Assembly: GCA_019802505.1 (NCBI GenBank)
Contig: JAFMOC010000420.1
Span: 101,001 to 165,000 of the forward strand
Length of the DNA: 64,000 nt
Reading direction: 5' to 3'
Source: Corydoras sp. C115
Taxonomy: Eukaryota > Chordata > Actinopteri > Siluriformes > Callichthyidae
Below the pieces are notes generated by a model that saw only the letters and a list, made by a program, of their open reading frames with translations, was not told the origin of the DNA and searched no databases. Both the position numbers and the translations under genes were made by a program. Every line of letters begins with the position of its first letter. Position 1 is the first letter of the stretch. Below are positions 53,660 through 64,000 of the stretch, piece by piece.

Positions 53660-54640
53660 TAATGTTAATGATAAATGATGAATTAAATGTTTGTAGTGCA
53701 CATACATCATTTTAACATAATTACCACTCCCAGCATTCAATTGTGTGATTGCTGTGTGGAAAAGATGGGTGACGGCATCATCTGTGGAGCAGTTTGGACT
53801 GTATGCAAACTGAAGTGGATCCAAGGTGGCAGGTAGTGTGGAAGCGATGAAGTTTCTTACCAGAACTTCATCACGACTGATGTGAGGGTGTCTGGGCGCT
53901 AGTCGCTTAGGCAGGCAGGATGTGGATTCTTCACAATTGTACGATCCCCTGCAACAGTGAGACGTTAAAGATGGCTTTGAATACTGGCATTAGCTGGTCT
54001 GTGCAGGATATCAGGACTCAACCACTCAATCGGGTCACGTTGACTTTCTGGTATTCACTTTTTTAAACACCTGTCTTTCATCTCACTTTGTGATGGTAAG
54101 GAGACTATGTTCTCTAACATGCTTCTCTTTTTCACCGACACAGATCTCGATAACACTACGGATAGCACTACCATCTGCAGTACTGAAGCTGGCAATAAGG
54201 GTGTTTAGGTCATTCATCAGAGTGAAGTTCGCACTTCCCTATCTGCATGGGGGCTCTTATAGTCCGTTGTCCTCCTCAGTCCCAACCACAAGCTCCTAGA
54301 ATCACTCCCAGTTTCTGACCGATCTGCTGCTTTGCCTATTTCACTACATTGCACACTCCATAGAATGCAAACCTTGCATTCATCCATGTTTCTGCTGATG
54401 AGTCCAATGTTACAGGCCTCATGGATAGATTTATCCACTGACGGCTTATGGATGGGAAACATTTTAATGATAGTATTGATTGATTTGTCCTGTACGGGAC
54501 CACTCTCTCAACAGGATGCTCCTGTTTCAGCTTCTGTTTGTATTTTAGGCAACGGCATGGTCCGTTATCACTGGGTTTAACCATGTCTCAGTAAGGAAGA
54601 AGTTGCAGTCCTGAATGTCTCACTGAAACTAATTCCTGGC
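53660..54640 (-). mobile_element. Rex1-type LINE 5' part (block B)
   Basis: Continuation of the antisense LINE after the insert: minus strand DPLQFAYSPNCSTDDAVTHL and MMYVHYKHLIHHL at 53824-53660, matching 44629-44820. Decayed upstream sequence runs to about 54600. Confidence 0.78.
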
Positions 54641-54838
54641 TCTGAGGTTTATAGAGATGGTTTCCCAGAGACTGGACATTGACCAGAAGAACACTAGGCA
54701 GAGGTGCCTTTTATGCCCTGGCCCTAATCCTATAAGGCTTGCTTTCCTTGTTGTCGCTTGTCATCTTTTCCGTTGTTCTTCTTCAAGAGTTCCCTGTCAG
54801 CTTGAATCTGGACTTAGCAGTTGTTTAGTTGAGTGGAG

Positions 54839-55141
54839 GGATTCGGCCACTGGGAGGCGATGAGCTGCTACTAAGATCTCGCGAGAGCTGTGCGTGAGTA
54901 ATGGCGACATAGAGGTAAAAATAAACAGCAACAGGTGAAACAAGTCAATATATTTAAATCAATATATACATATAAATATATACAATCTAAAGTATAAAAT
55001 ACGCTATTGAATACTAACGTTCCTTTACAATAAAACAAACTGGACGAGGAAACCTTGGAAACCTTGGCCAGTTTGGAGAGTTACGTGGACGAGTGCTTTG
55101 AAAACATCGTGTTGGGTAAGTTAAAAACACATCCAACAAAC
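54839..55141 (+). promoter_or_regulatory. L1 5' leader
   Basis: Starts GC-rich with GATCTCGCGAGAGC, a perfect 12-bp palindrome of the TCTCGCGAGA promoter-motif type, near 54876-54887, then AT-rich. L1 leaders act as internal promoters; the palindrome is a plausible element, by inference. The consensus-like GGTAAGT at 55115-55121 precedes the ORF1 ATG. An ORF open from 55055 has no ATG before 55142. Confidence 0.5.
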
Positions 55142-55897
55142 ATGAGCACACCAACCTCCAAACGCACTCGTTCAGAATGTGCATCAAGCGGATCCACACT
55201 ATCCCCGGAAAAAAGCCTTAACGAAGTCCTGGATTCCATCAACAAGAAGTTATCCAGTCTGGATGCCCGGCTCGCCTTGGTGGAAATTTTGCACCAAGAA
55301 TTCCAAAAATTAAGAGAATCTTTGGAATACAGTCAGGAGCAGGTTGTGTCACTCGCTGCTGAGAACCAAGTGCTGCGGGACAACGTCAAACAACTTTCCG
55401 ATGGGATGAATAAAATATCTGACGAAAATAGGAAAATGAGAGAATCCATCCTCGATTTACAAGCACGAAGCATGAGAGACAACCTCGTTTTCAGTGGGAT
55501 TGCAGAGCGAGCTGAAGAGGACGCAGAAACTTCAGTTCGTGAGTTCATCCAGCAACAGCTGAAACTTCCATCTGAGACGGTAAAAAACATCACTTTTCAT
55601 CGTGTTCACCGGCTCGGCGGCAAAAAGCCCGAAAACAAGCGCCCGCGACCCATTGTTGCTAAATTCGAGCACTTTAAACAGAAAGAGCAGGTAAGGAGTC
55701 AGGGCAGAGAGCTGCGTGGTACACATTACAGTGTGAATGATCAATTCCCTAAAGAGATTCTCGATAGAAGGCGAGTATTATTCCCAATCAGAAAAAAATA
55801 CATTACTGAAGGTATCCGAGCTACAGTGGCTGTAGACAAACTATATGTCAATGGTCAGCTGTACAGGGATAGAGAGGTCACCCTGTGGCTTTATTAG
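55142..55897 (+). CDS. L1 ORF1p (251 residues), intact
   Basis: Starts at the ATG at 55142 (MSTPTSKRTRSECASSG). Residues ~25-95 are a coiled coil (QEFQKLRESLEYSQEQVVSL, ENQVLRDNVKQLSDG). An RRM-like domain begins at RDNLVFSGIAERAEEDAE and includes KNITFHRVHRLGGKK and PIVAKFEHFKQKEQ. The C-terminal domain has LFPIRKKYITEGIRATVAVDKLYV and ends VTLWLY. This matches the L1 ORF1p plan: an RNA-binding trimer with chaperone activity that coats the L1 transcript. It has no stop or frameshift. It lies after the L1 leader, but the next frame is a fused array unit, not a proper ORF2. Confidence 0.9.
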   Translation: MSTPTSKRTRSECASSGSTLSPEKSLNEVLDSINKKLSSLDARLALVEILHQEFQKLRESLEYSQEQVVSLAAENQVLRDNVKQLSDGMNKISDENRKMRESILDLQARSMRDNLVFSGIAERAEEDAETSVREFIQQQLKLPSETVKNITFHRVHRLGGKKPENKRPRPIVAKFEHFKQKEQVRSQGRELRGTHYSVNDQFPKEILDRRRVLFPIRKKYITEGIRATVAVDKLYVNGQLYRDREVTLWLY

Positions 55898-56006
55898 GAT
55901 AACTTAGGTTAGTCCTAATATATAAAGAAATTAGTTAAACAGCAAACTTTACTGGTAAAGATAAACAACGCACAGCTCTGTATAATGCTTTCACTGATGG
56001 AGGTGA

Positions 56007-57638
56007 ACAGGGTCAGGGCTGTGTTTTTGTTTTTTTCCTTCTTTCTTCTTTCTCTTTTTTCATTTCCTTCTGTTAATACACCTTTCAACTGCAGATGATC
56101 TTAAATCATCAGAGTATCCTGTTGTGTTCTCTGCTTGTTATAGCTCAAGACAAAGGGGAGTAGCAATATTAATACACAAAAATATTAATTATTCAATAAT
56201 AGACACAGTCACAGACCCAGAGGGTAGATACATAATAATAAAGTTATCAATACATAATCACAAGTTATACATAGTCAGCATATACGGTCCAAACATCGAT
56301 AATAGCTCTTTCTTTCACAATTTCTTCTCTACACTATCTGATCACTCGAATTGCTCACTACTTCTTGGAGGTGACCTCAACTTTGCTCTAAACGAAGACA
56401 TGGACAGGCTTAGCACAGCAGGAACTCAGCGCAGTTGGCAGTCTATAAACATAGTCAAACAATACATGTGTGATTATGGACTTTGCGACGCATGGCGATC
56501 TTTTCACCCAAACCAACGAGAATATACTTTTTTCTCACATGCTCATCACTCTTACTCTCGTCTGGATTACTTTTTAGTTAGTAACACATTGTTGGCAAAC
56601 ATTGCAGACACCGAGATACATCCTATAGCTGTCAGTGATCATGCTCCTATCTCTTTAACTTTAATAATCCAGAAAGAAATTCCAAAAAATATAAATTGGA
56701 GACTTAATACATCATTGCTCAATGATGTAGATTTTATCAAATATTTTAAAGAAGAATGGGCCTTTACCTGGAATGCCAAACTGGACGAGGAAACCTTGGA
56801 AACCTTGGCCAGTTTGGAGAGTTACGTGGACGAGTGCTTTGAAAACATCGTGTTGGGTAAGTTAAAAACACATCCAACAAACATGAGCACACCAACCTCC
56901 AAACGCACTCGTTCAGAATGTGCATCAAGCGGATCCACACTATCCCCGGAAAAAAGCCTTAACGAAGTCCTGGATTCCATCAACAAGAAGTTATCCAGTC
57001 TGGATGCCCGGCTCGCCTTGGTGGAAATTTTGCACCAAGAATTCCAAAAATTAAGAGAATCTTTGGAATACAGTCAGGAGCAGGTTGTGTCACTCGCTGC
57101 TGAGAACCAAGTGCTGCGGGACAACGTCAAACAACTGTCCGATGGGATGAAAAAAATATCTGACGAAAATAGGAAAATGAGAGAATCCATCCTCGATTTA
57201 CAAGCACGAAGCATGAGAGACAACCTCGTTTTCAGTGGGATTGCAGAGCGAGCTGAAGAGGACGCAGAAACTTCAGTTCGTGAGTTCATCCAGCAACAGC
57301 TGAAACTTCCATCTGAGACGGTAAAAAACATCACTTTTCATCGTGTTCACCGGCTCGGCGGCAAAAAGCCCGAAAACAAGCGCCCGCGACCCATTGTTGC
57401 TAAATTCGAGCACTTTAAACAGAAAGAGCAGGTAAGGAGTCAGGGCAGAGAGCTGCGTGGTACACATTACAGTGTGAATGATCAATTCCCTAAAGAGATT
57501 CTCGATAGAAGGCGAGTATTATTCCCAATCAGAAAAAAATACATTACTGAAGGTATCCGAGCTACAGTGGCTGTAGACAAACTATATGTCAATGGTCAGC
57601 TGTACAGGGATAGAGAGGTCACCCTGTGGCTTTATTAG
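56007..57638 (+). CDS. Fused frame: truncated L1 endonuclease joined to ORF1p (unit 1-2)
   Basis: One open frame. Residues from the 56094 region read DDLKSSEYPV into the endonuclease (YGPN, GGDLNFALNED, YSRLDYFLVS, VSDHAPISLTL) and at 56781 pass in frame into the ORF1 leader, coiled coil, RRM and C-terminal domain. The Asn and Glu motifs at the start of the endonuclease (NVNG, LQEIH) are missing, so it would not cut DNA. No ATG opens the frame; the first internal ATG is at 56400. A separate ORF1 ATG lies at 56883. It arises from the tandem array and has no known function. Confidence 0.75.
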   Translation, partial: TGSGLCFCFFPSFFFLFFHFLLLIHLSTADDLKSSEYPVVFSACYSSRQRGVAILIHKNINYSIIDTVTDPEGRYIIIKLSIHNHKLYIVSIYGPNIDNSSFFHNFFSTLSDHSNCSLLLGGDLNFALNEDMDRLSTAGTQRSWQSINIVKQYMCDYGLCDAWRSFHPNQREYTFFSHAHHSYSRLDYFLVSNTLLANIADTEIHPIAVSDHAPISLTLIIQKEIPKNINWRLNTSLLNDVDFIKYFKEEWAFTWNAKLDEETLETLASLESYVDECFENIVLGKLKTHPTNMSTPTSKRTRSECASSGSTLSPEKSLNEVLDSINKKLSSLDARLALVEILHQEFQKLRESLEYSQEQVVSLAAENQVLRDNVKQLSDGMKKISDENRKMRESILDLQARSMRDNLVFSGIAERAEEDAETSVREFIQQQLKLPSETVKNITFHRVHRLGGKKPENKRPRPIVAKFEHFKQKEQVRSQGRELRGTHYSVNDQFPKEILDRRRVLFPIRKKYITEGIRATVAVDKLYVNGQLYRDREVTLWLY

Positions 57639-57748
57639 GATAACTTAGGTTAGTCCTAATATATAAAGAAATTAGTTAAACAGCAAACTTTACTGGTAAA
57701 GATAAACAACGCACAGCTCTGTATAATGCTTTCACTGATGGAGGTGAA

Positions 57749-59380
57749 CAGGGTCAGGGCTGTGTTTTTGTTTTTTTTCCTTCTTTCTTCTTTCTCTTTT
57801 TTCATTTCCTTCTGTTAATACACCTTTCAACTGCAGATGATCTTAAATCATCAGAGTATCCTGTTGTGTTCTCTGCTTGTTATAGCTCAAGACAAAGGGG
57901 AGTAGCAATATTAATACACAAAAATATTAATTATTCAATAATAGACACAGTCACAGACCCAGAGGGTAGATACATAATAATAAAGTTATCAATACATAAT
58001 CACAAGTTATACATAGTCAGCATATACGGTCCAAACATCGATAATAGCTCTTTCTTTCACAATTTCTTCTCTACACTATCTGATCACTCGAATTGCTCAC
58101 TACTTCTTGGAGGTGACCTCAACTTTGCTCTAAACGAAGACATGGACAGGCTTAGCACAGCAGGAACTCAGCGCAGTTGGCAGTCTATAAACATAGTCAA
58201 ACAATACATGTGTGATTATGGACTTTGCGACGCATGGCGATCTTTTCACCCAAACCAACGAGAATATACTTTTTTCTCACATGCTCATCACTCTTACTCT
58301 CGTCTGGATTACTTTTTAGTTAGTAACACATTGTTGGCAAACATTGCAGACACCGAGATACATCCTATAGCTGTCAGTGATCATGCTCCTATCTCTTTAA
58401 CTTTAATAATCCAGAAAGAAATTCCAAAAAATATAAATTGGAGACTTAATACATCATTGCTCAATGATGTAGATTTTATCAAATATTTTAAAGAAGAATG
58501 GGCCTTTACCTGGAATGCCAAACTGGACGAGGAAACCTTGGAAACCTTGGCCAGTTTGGAGAGTTACGTGGACGAGTGCTTTGAAAACATCGTGTTGGGT
58601 AAGTTAAAAACACATCCAACAAACATGAGCACACCAACCTCCAAACGCACTCGTTCAGAATGTGCATCAAGCGGATCCACACTATCCCCGGAAAAAAGCC
58701 TTAACGAAGTCCTGGATTCCATCAACAAGAAGTTATCCAGTCTGGATGCCCGGCTCGCCTTGGTGGAAATTTTGCACCAAGAATTCCAAAAATTAAGAGA
58801 ATCTTTGGAATACAGTCAGGAGCAGGTTGTGTCACTCGCTGCTGAGAACCAAGTGCTGCGGGACAACGTCAAACAACTGTCCGATGGGATGAAAAAAATA
58901 TCTGACGAAAATAGGAAAATGAGAGAATCCATCCTCGATTTACAAGCACGAAGCATGAGAGACAACCTCGTTTTCAGTGGGATTGCAGAGCGAGCTGAAG
59001 AGGACGCAGAAACTTCAGTTCGTGAGTTCATCCAGCAACAGCTGAAACTTCCATCTGAGACGGTAAAAAACATCACTTTTCATCGTGTTCACCGGCTCGG
59101 CGGCAAAAAGCCCGAAAACAAGCGCCCGCGACCCATTGTTGCTAAATTCGAGCACTTTAAACAGAAAGAGCAGGTAAGGAGTCAGGGCAGAGAGCTGCGT
59201 GGTACACATTACAGTGTGAATGATCAATTCCCTAAAGAGATTCTCGATAGAAGGCGAGTATTATTCCCAATCAGAAAAAAATACATTACTGAAGGTATCC
59301 GAGCTACAGTGGCTGTAGACAAACTATATGTCAATGGTCAGCTGTACAGGGATAGAGAGGTCACCCTGTGGCTTTATTAG
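57749..59380 (+). CDS. Fused frame: truncated L1 endonuclease joined to ORF1p (unit 2-3)
   Basis: Near-identical repeat of the preceding fused frame, 1742 bp on, joined at 58523. ORF1p itself would start at the ATG at 58625. Maintenance of frame in both units is expected from near-identity and does not by itself show selection. This is the ORF1 copy that sits upstream of the true ORF2. Confidence 0.75.
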   Translation, partial: QGQGCVFVFFPSFFFLFFHFLLLIHLSTADDLKSSEYPVVFSACYSSRQRGVAILIHKNINYSIIDTVTDPEGRYIIIKLSIHNHKLYIVSIYGPNIDNSSFFHNFFSTLSDHSNCSLLLGGDLNFALNEDMDRLSTAGTQRSWQSINIVKQYMCDYGLCDAWRSFHPNQREYTFFSHAHHSYSRLDYFLVSNTLLANIADTEIHPIAVSDHAPISLTLIIQKEIPKNINWRLNTSLLNDVDFIKYFKEEWAFTWNAKLDEETLETLASLESYVDECFENIVLGKLKTHPTNMSTPTSKRTRSECASSGSTLSPEKSLNEVLDSINKKLSSLDARLALVEILHQEFQKLRESLEYSQEQVVSLAAENQVLRDNVKQLSDGMKKISDENRKMRESILDLQARSMRDNLVFSGIAERAEEDAETSVREFIQQQLKLPSETVKNITFHRVHRLGGKKPENKRPRPIVAKFEHFKQKEQVRSQGRELRGTHYSVNDQFPKEILDRRRVLFPIRKKYITEGIRATVAVDKLYVNGQLYRDREVTLWLY

Positions 59381-59838
59381 GATAACTTAGGTTAGTCCTA
59401 ATATATAAAGAAATTAGTTAAACAGCAAACTTTACTGGTAAAGATAAACAACGCACAGCTCTGTATAATGCTTTCACTGATGGAGGTGAACAGGGTCAGG
59501 GCTGTGTTTTTGTTTTTTTCCTTCTTTCTTCTTTCTCTTTTTTCATTTCCTTCTGTTAATACACCTTTCTCTCACTTTTTTTTCTTTTTCCTCCTTTTTA
59601 AAAAGCATGCGAAACCACACACACAAATACTTCACAAGGCAACCCTATATATCTAATTTTCTTTCACATCCAGCACCCTTTTAAATTTTATTTTTCTGGT
59701 ATCTGACACTGCATCTAATTTTCCAATTTGGCAAACACAAGCATTAACATTGCGTATAGTTGGGTCTCTCTATCTCTATCGTGACATGCATGGTTTAACT
59801 TTAACCACATCCTTTACTCAAATCACACTAACGCCTCT

Positions 59839-62800
59839 ATGGGCACAATAAGATTTGTCTCATGAAATGTTAATGGATCCAGTACACAACAGAAAAGGAT
59901 TAGTATCCTTAACCAGCTTAAAAGACTAAAGGCAGAGGTTGTCTTATTACAGGAGATTCATAAATCTGCCACAACTGCAGATGATCTTAAATCATCAGAG
60001 TATCCTGTTGTGTTCTCTGCTTGTTATAGCTCAAGACAAAGGGGAGTTGCAATATTAATACACAAAAATATTAATGATTCAATAATAGACACAGTCACAG
60101 ACCCAGAGGGTAGATACATAATAATAAAGTTATCAATACATAATCACAAGTTATACATAGTCCAAACATCGATAATAGCTCTTTCTTTCACAATTTCTTC
60201 TCTACACTATCTGATCACTCGGATTGCTCACTACTTCTTGGAGGTGACCTCAACTTTGCTCTAAACGAAGACATGGACAGGCTTAGCACAGCAGGAACTC
60301 AGCGCAGTTGGCAGTCTATAAACATAGTCAAACAATACATGTGTGATTATGGACTTTGCGACGCATGGCGATCTTTTCACCCAAACCAACGAGAATATAC
60401 TTTTTTCTCACATGCTCATCACTCTTACTCTCGTCTGGATTACTTTTTAGTTAGTAACACATTGTTGGCAAACATTGCAGACACCGAGATACATCCTATA
60501 GCTGTCAGTGATCATGCTCCTATCTCTTTAACTTTAATAATCCAGAAAGAAATTCCAAAAAATATAAATTGGAGACTTAATACATCATTGCTCAATGATG
60601 TAGATTTTATCAAATATTTTAAAGAAGAATGGGCCTTTACCTGGAATGCCAGCGTCTATTCTCTGGGAAGCAGGGAAAGCAGTAATGAGAGGTAAAATAA
60701 TATCATTCTCATCACATAAAAAGAAAAAAAGAAACTAAACGTATTCAGGAATTAGAAGAAGTCATTAAATTATTAGGAGCCCCTCAAGACGAGGAAATCT
60801 TGGACAAATTGCGCAAAGCAAAATTAGAATTAAACAAACTTACCAAAAAAAAAACTAAATTCCTAATCCAAAGACTTAGAATAGATAACTTTGAACATGG
60901 AAACAAATCAGGCAAATTTTTAAAGAACCAGCTCAAAATAAATAAGGAAAAAACAACCATATCTGGTGTTAAAGACATAACTGGGAGCATAGTTTATGAT
61001 CCTGGAAGTATAAATAATATTTTCAGAGACTTCTACAAAGCTCTATATTCACCCCAGATAAACCATCAGATACAGACATTAAGGAATTTTTAGATAAAAT
61101 ATCACTCCCCATATTATCCAGTAGTCAAGTAATAGAGCTGGAGTCCCCACTGACAGCAGCTGAACTTCAAAAAGCCCTCCAAAGCATGCCTAATAAAAAG
61201 GCTCTTAGGCCGGACGGATTCCCGGCAGAATTCTACAAGATATTCTGGAATATCTTAGGACCAATATTTTACAAAATGCTGCAGGAAACTGAGCAAAATG
61301 GTAGACTTCCCAAAAATATGAACTCTGCCAACATCAGTCTCCTGTTGAAACCAGGCAAAGACCCTGTACTTCCTACCAGTTACCGTCCTATATCCCTTAT
61401 TAATGTTGATCTTAAAATAATTTGCAAGGCGCTTTCAAAAAGACTGGAGAAGATAACTCCACTCTTAATACATTCTGACCAAACTGGCTTTATCAAAGGA
61501 AGGCATTCATCTACAAATACACGCAGATTATTTAATTTAATAGATTATTCGTATAGTAAAAACAACTGCACTGCTATATTGTCCATAGATGCAGAAAAAG
61601 CTTTTGATAGAGTAAACTGGAAATTCTTATTCACAACCTTACAAAAATTTGGCTTTGGAAACTACTTCTTAATTGGTTAAAAATGTTATATAGCTCACCA
61701 ATGGCATGTGTTAGAACAAATAACCAAACATCCTCTAGCTTTTGTCTCCAAAGGGGCACTCGGCAGGGTTGCCCACTTTCTCCGTCATTATTTGCTATTT
61801 TCATTGATCCTTTAGCGACTGCTATCAGGTAAACTACAGATATTAAAGGCATACAATGCAAGAATATAGAACATAAAATTAGTCTCTATGCTGATGATGT
61901 TTTACTTTTTCTTCAACATTCGGAGAACTCTCTATCTAAGGTTATTACATTAATTAACTGTTTTTCAAAAGTACCAGATTATTCTATAAATTGGTTAAAG
62001 TCTACTGTTCTTCCAATAAACTGCTCATTTAACAATCCTCTTACTACCAAATTACAGTCAGGAAACATTGTATATTTGGGTATTAATATTTCTCCTAGAT
62101 TGGAAGACTTAGTAAAACTGAACCACATTCCGCTCTTAAAGAAAATTGAAGATGATCTCAATAGATGGAAATGACTACCCATATCACTCATGGGGAGAGT
62201 TGCCTCAATTAAAATGATAGTGCTACCTAGATTAAACTATTTATTCTCAATGACTCCAAATAAACCCCCACCGCACTGGTTTAGATCACTGGATTCGATC
62301 ATCTCAAAATTCCTTTGGAAAAACAAAACCCCACATATTGGCTTAAAATCATTACAGAAAACTAAAGCCAAGGGAGGTCTAGAACTTCCTAACTTTTATC
62401 ATTACTTCTTAGCTAACAGGTTACAATATATTTCAAGATGGTTAAAACACAGCCCATTAGATGAATCCTGGCTAGACACTGAACAAGCTTTATGTCAGAA
62501 TATCGAAATTTCGGATCTTCCATTCAAATATAAAACGACATGTATGCTTTAAAAACATTAATATAAGCTCATCCCTGACAGCATGGTGGGAGTTTCTTAA
62601 AATGATTAAGTCTTCAATAATCCCATGCAAAAAAACACCTATCTGGAACAATCCTGACATCCTACAACATAATACTATGTTAAATTTCCCAAATTGGTGA
62701 AGTAATGGAATTGAATACCTGGAACATATTTTTGAGGGAATAGATTTTATACCATTTGACAGATTAATAACACAATATGGCATAAACAAAAAACAATTTT

Positions 62801-63522
62801 TAGAATATCAGCAAATTAAATCTATAATAAAAAATAAATTTAAGCTCAATAACACTAGATTAGAAACACCATTAGCTGTTTCAGAATTTATTAATCTTAA
62901 ACCCCCCAAATTACTATAGCAAATTTACAAGTTAATATCTAAAATAGACTGCTCAATATCACTTCCTATTGGGAAATGGGAATCAGACTTGGCAGTTAAC
63001 TATGAACAAGACACTTGGTCTCAAATATGTTTAAGAACTTTTAAAATGACTAGAAACCCCAATTTACAATTAATACAATATAAACTTCTTTACAGAGTAC
63101 ATTATACAGGTCAGCGAATGTTCCAAATGGGTTTTGCATCATCTAACACCTGCTCACAGTGCACAGGTAACATACCTGATGATTACATGCATGCTCTCTG
63201 GTTCTGTCCACCTGTTCAGAGGTTCTGGGCTCGGGTATGTGAAGACTTATCTGAGTGTCTGCAATGTAATATTCCACTATCTCCGTCTGTTTGCTTATTG
63301 GCTAAATTAGATGATGTCACTTTAGAGAAAAATAGATCTTATGTGATTTTCACGGCCTTATGTATCGCAAAGAAAACTATACTTACGAATTGGAAAAACA
63401 AAAACGCTCTTAGTATTAATCAGTATAAAAATCTTTTGTTAGATCACATTAGTCTTGAGACAACCTCTGCTGCCACATCAGATCCATCTCTTTGGGCTTC
63501 CCTGATTGACTCGATCACGTAG
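59839..63522 (+). pseudogene. L1 ORF2 (endonuclease-RT), multiply broken
   Basis: ATG at 59839, then a TGA at 59863-59865 where the other L1 has the tryptophan of SWNVNG. A 13-base deletion at about 60160 removes part of the SIYGP motif region and shifts frame. The endonuclease continues at 60273-60660. RT pieces: 61186-61677 (RPDGFPAEFYK, SYRPISLINVDLKI, TGFIKGRHSSTNT, LSIDAEKAFDRVNW); then shifted, GTRQGCPLSPSLFAIF and the catalytic SLYADDVLLFL near 61890; 62190-62552; and the C-terminal cysteine-rich end CSQCTGNIPDDYMHALWFC at 63150-63200. At least six interruptions, so no activity. Confidence 0.9.
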
Positions 63523-64000
63523 GGTGGGTGGGGGGTCCTCAGTCTCGTCCTGCGGGCACCGTGGCTGATGTTGGGGGGTGTTGGGGTTTGGGGGTGTCCG
63601 GGGGAGCCTGGGGGCTGGGTTGGTGGGGGTACCTGGGTGGGGGCGCTGCCACTCGCCGCCCGGGGCGGGCCTCGTGGGGGGTGGGGGGTGGCCTCTAGTG
63701 GCTGCGTGCGGGTCTGGGGTGGTTGGTGGCCGCGGGCGCGGGCTCAGCCGGCGGCCTGGCTGCCCTGGGCTGGATTCGGGGTGGGCCCGGGGGGGTTGGG
63801 GCTGTGGGGGTGGGTTGCCCCCGGGCTGGGGTCCTGGCCGGGCCTGGGGGGCCTGGACCCGGGCGGGCGTGTTGCCGGGGCTTTGCCGGGGCATGCCTCG
63901 GTGTGTGGCCCCTGGCTGGGGGTCTTCGGTCCATTGGTGGGCTGTGGGTCTCATTGGCCGGGGGCGCTCTGGGTTGCGGGAGGGAGGTGTGGCCGGGTGG
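63523..64000 (+). other. L1 3'UTR, G-rich
   Basis: From the ORF2 stop to the window end: runs of GGGG and GGGTGG at high density, no coding frame of note on the sense strand. Antisense frames rich in proline and arginine are compositional. Such G-tracts could form G-quadruplexes. It corresponds to 16598-15840 on the other L1. Confidence 0.65.

Larger units (their letters stand above)
51964..54838. repeat. Segmental duplication block B
   Basis: Counterpart of 38305-45833 without the Gypsy and SINE. It has its own 850-bp LINE insertion (52804-53655) and lacks about 60 bp near 52595 that block A retains near 44390-44450. It ends at TTTAGTTGAGTGGA, where the sense L1 begins. Confidence 0.9.
55040..59568 (+). 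repeat. Tandem array: 1.74-kb L1 ORF1/endonuclease unit, 2.6 copies
   Basis: CTGGACGAGGAAACC begins at 55040, 56781 and 58523 (offsets 1741 and 1742). Each full unit is ORF1, the inter-ORF region to ACACCTTTC, a jump of about 400 bp relative to normal L1, then ORF2 endonuclease sequence to TGGAATGCC, joined back to ORF1. The third unit leaves the array at 59570 and runs into the normal ORF2. Units differ by only a few bases. Confidence 0.93.
54839..64000 (+). mobile_element. Sense-strand L1-clade LINE, runs off the window
   Basis: Begins at GAGGGATTCGGCCACTGGG where duplication block B ends. Order: leader (54839-55141), ORF1, a tandemly repeated ORF1/endonuclease block (55040-59568), ORF2 (59839-63522), then a G-rich 3'UTR to the window edge. 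It is the same family as the antisense L1 at 11180-29535, so the two form a widely spaced inverted pair. Confidence 0.9.

Noticed and set aside
56124..57638. The fused L1 frame starting with a methionine at 56124
   Set aside because: The codon there is GTG, not ATG; the frame is open upstream without an ATG, and the first ATG in frame is at 56400.
63478..63954. Minus-strand proline-rich frame at the window end
   Set aside because: It is the antisense of the G-rich L1 3'UTR; two frames are open at once from base composition.

Overview
This window reads as a piece of a ray-finned (teleost-type) fish genome. It has no compact gene order. Coding potential is almost entirely reverse transcriptase, integrase and Tc1 transposase. 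Introns are spliced GT..AG, there are tRNA-like SINEs, fish-typical LINE tails (GATG-type Rex3, L2, Rex1-like) and chromodomain Gypsy elements. The one confident host gene is a T-cell receptor alpha/delta-type variable (V) segment at 51240-51718, with an octamer upstream and a recombination signal downstream. This suggests the window lies in or near a TRA/TRD V-gene array invaded by transposons. A 35-nt exon-like block at 3295-3329 (repeated at 6531-6565) may be a second piece of host gene.

Layout. 1-6850: the 3' end of an LTR element with a minisatellite, a Tc1 transposon and intron-like DNA, all carried in a 3.23-kb direct tandem duplication. 6825-11179: SINE, two antisense Rex1-like LINE relics, a probable solo LTR and a decayed Gypsy pol. 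11180-29535: one antisense L1 element opened by three nested insertions: an L2 in its 3'UTR, a Rex3/RTE in ORF1, and a Gypsy chromovirus in ORF1. A 1.1-kb tandem duplication also crosses the Rex3 junction. 29547-38260: L2, Tc1, BEL and Gypsy relics. 38261-45833: a SINE plus Rex1-like LINE block split by a nearly intact Gypsy chromovirus (38672-44027). The same block, without the Gypsy, recurs at 51964-54838, so it is a segmental duplication with a preserved empty site. 46070-49284: an unfamiliar LTR element with a spliced Gag-like frame and a repeat-rich, S-T-E-D-motif interior. 49356-50123: a Tigger/pogo-like mini-transposon. 54839-64000: a second L1, sense strand, running off the window; its ORF1 sits in a 1.74-kb tandem array that creates frames joining endonuclease to ORF1p.

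The retroelements do not form a pathway with the host gene. They are parasites at different stages of decay, and their nesting gives an order of events: L1 first, then Rex3, L2 and Gypsy. Most coding frames carry stops or frameshifts. Several near-identical tandem units could be either very recent duplications or assembly artefacts.
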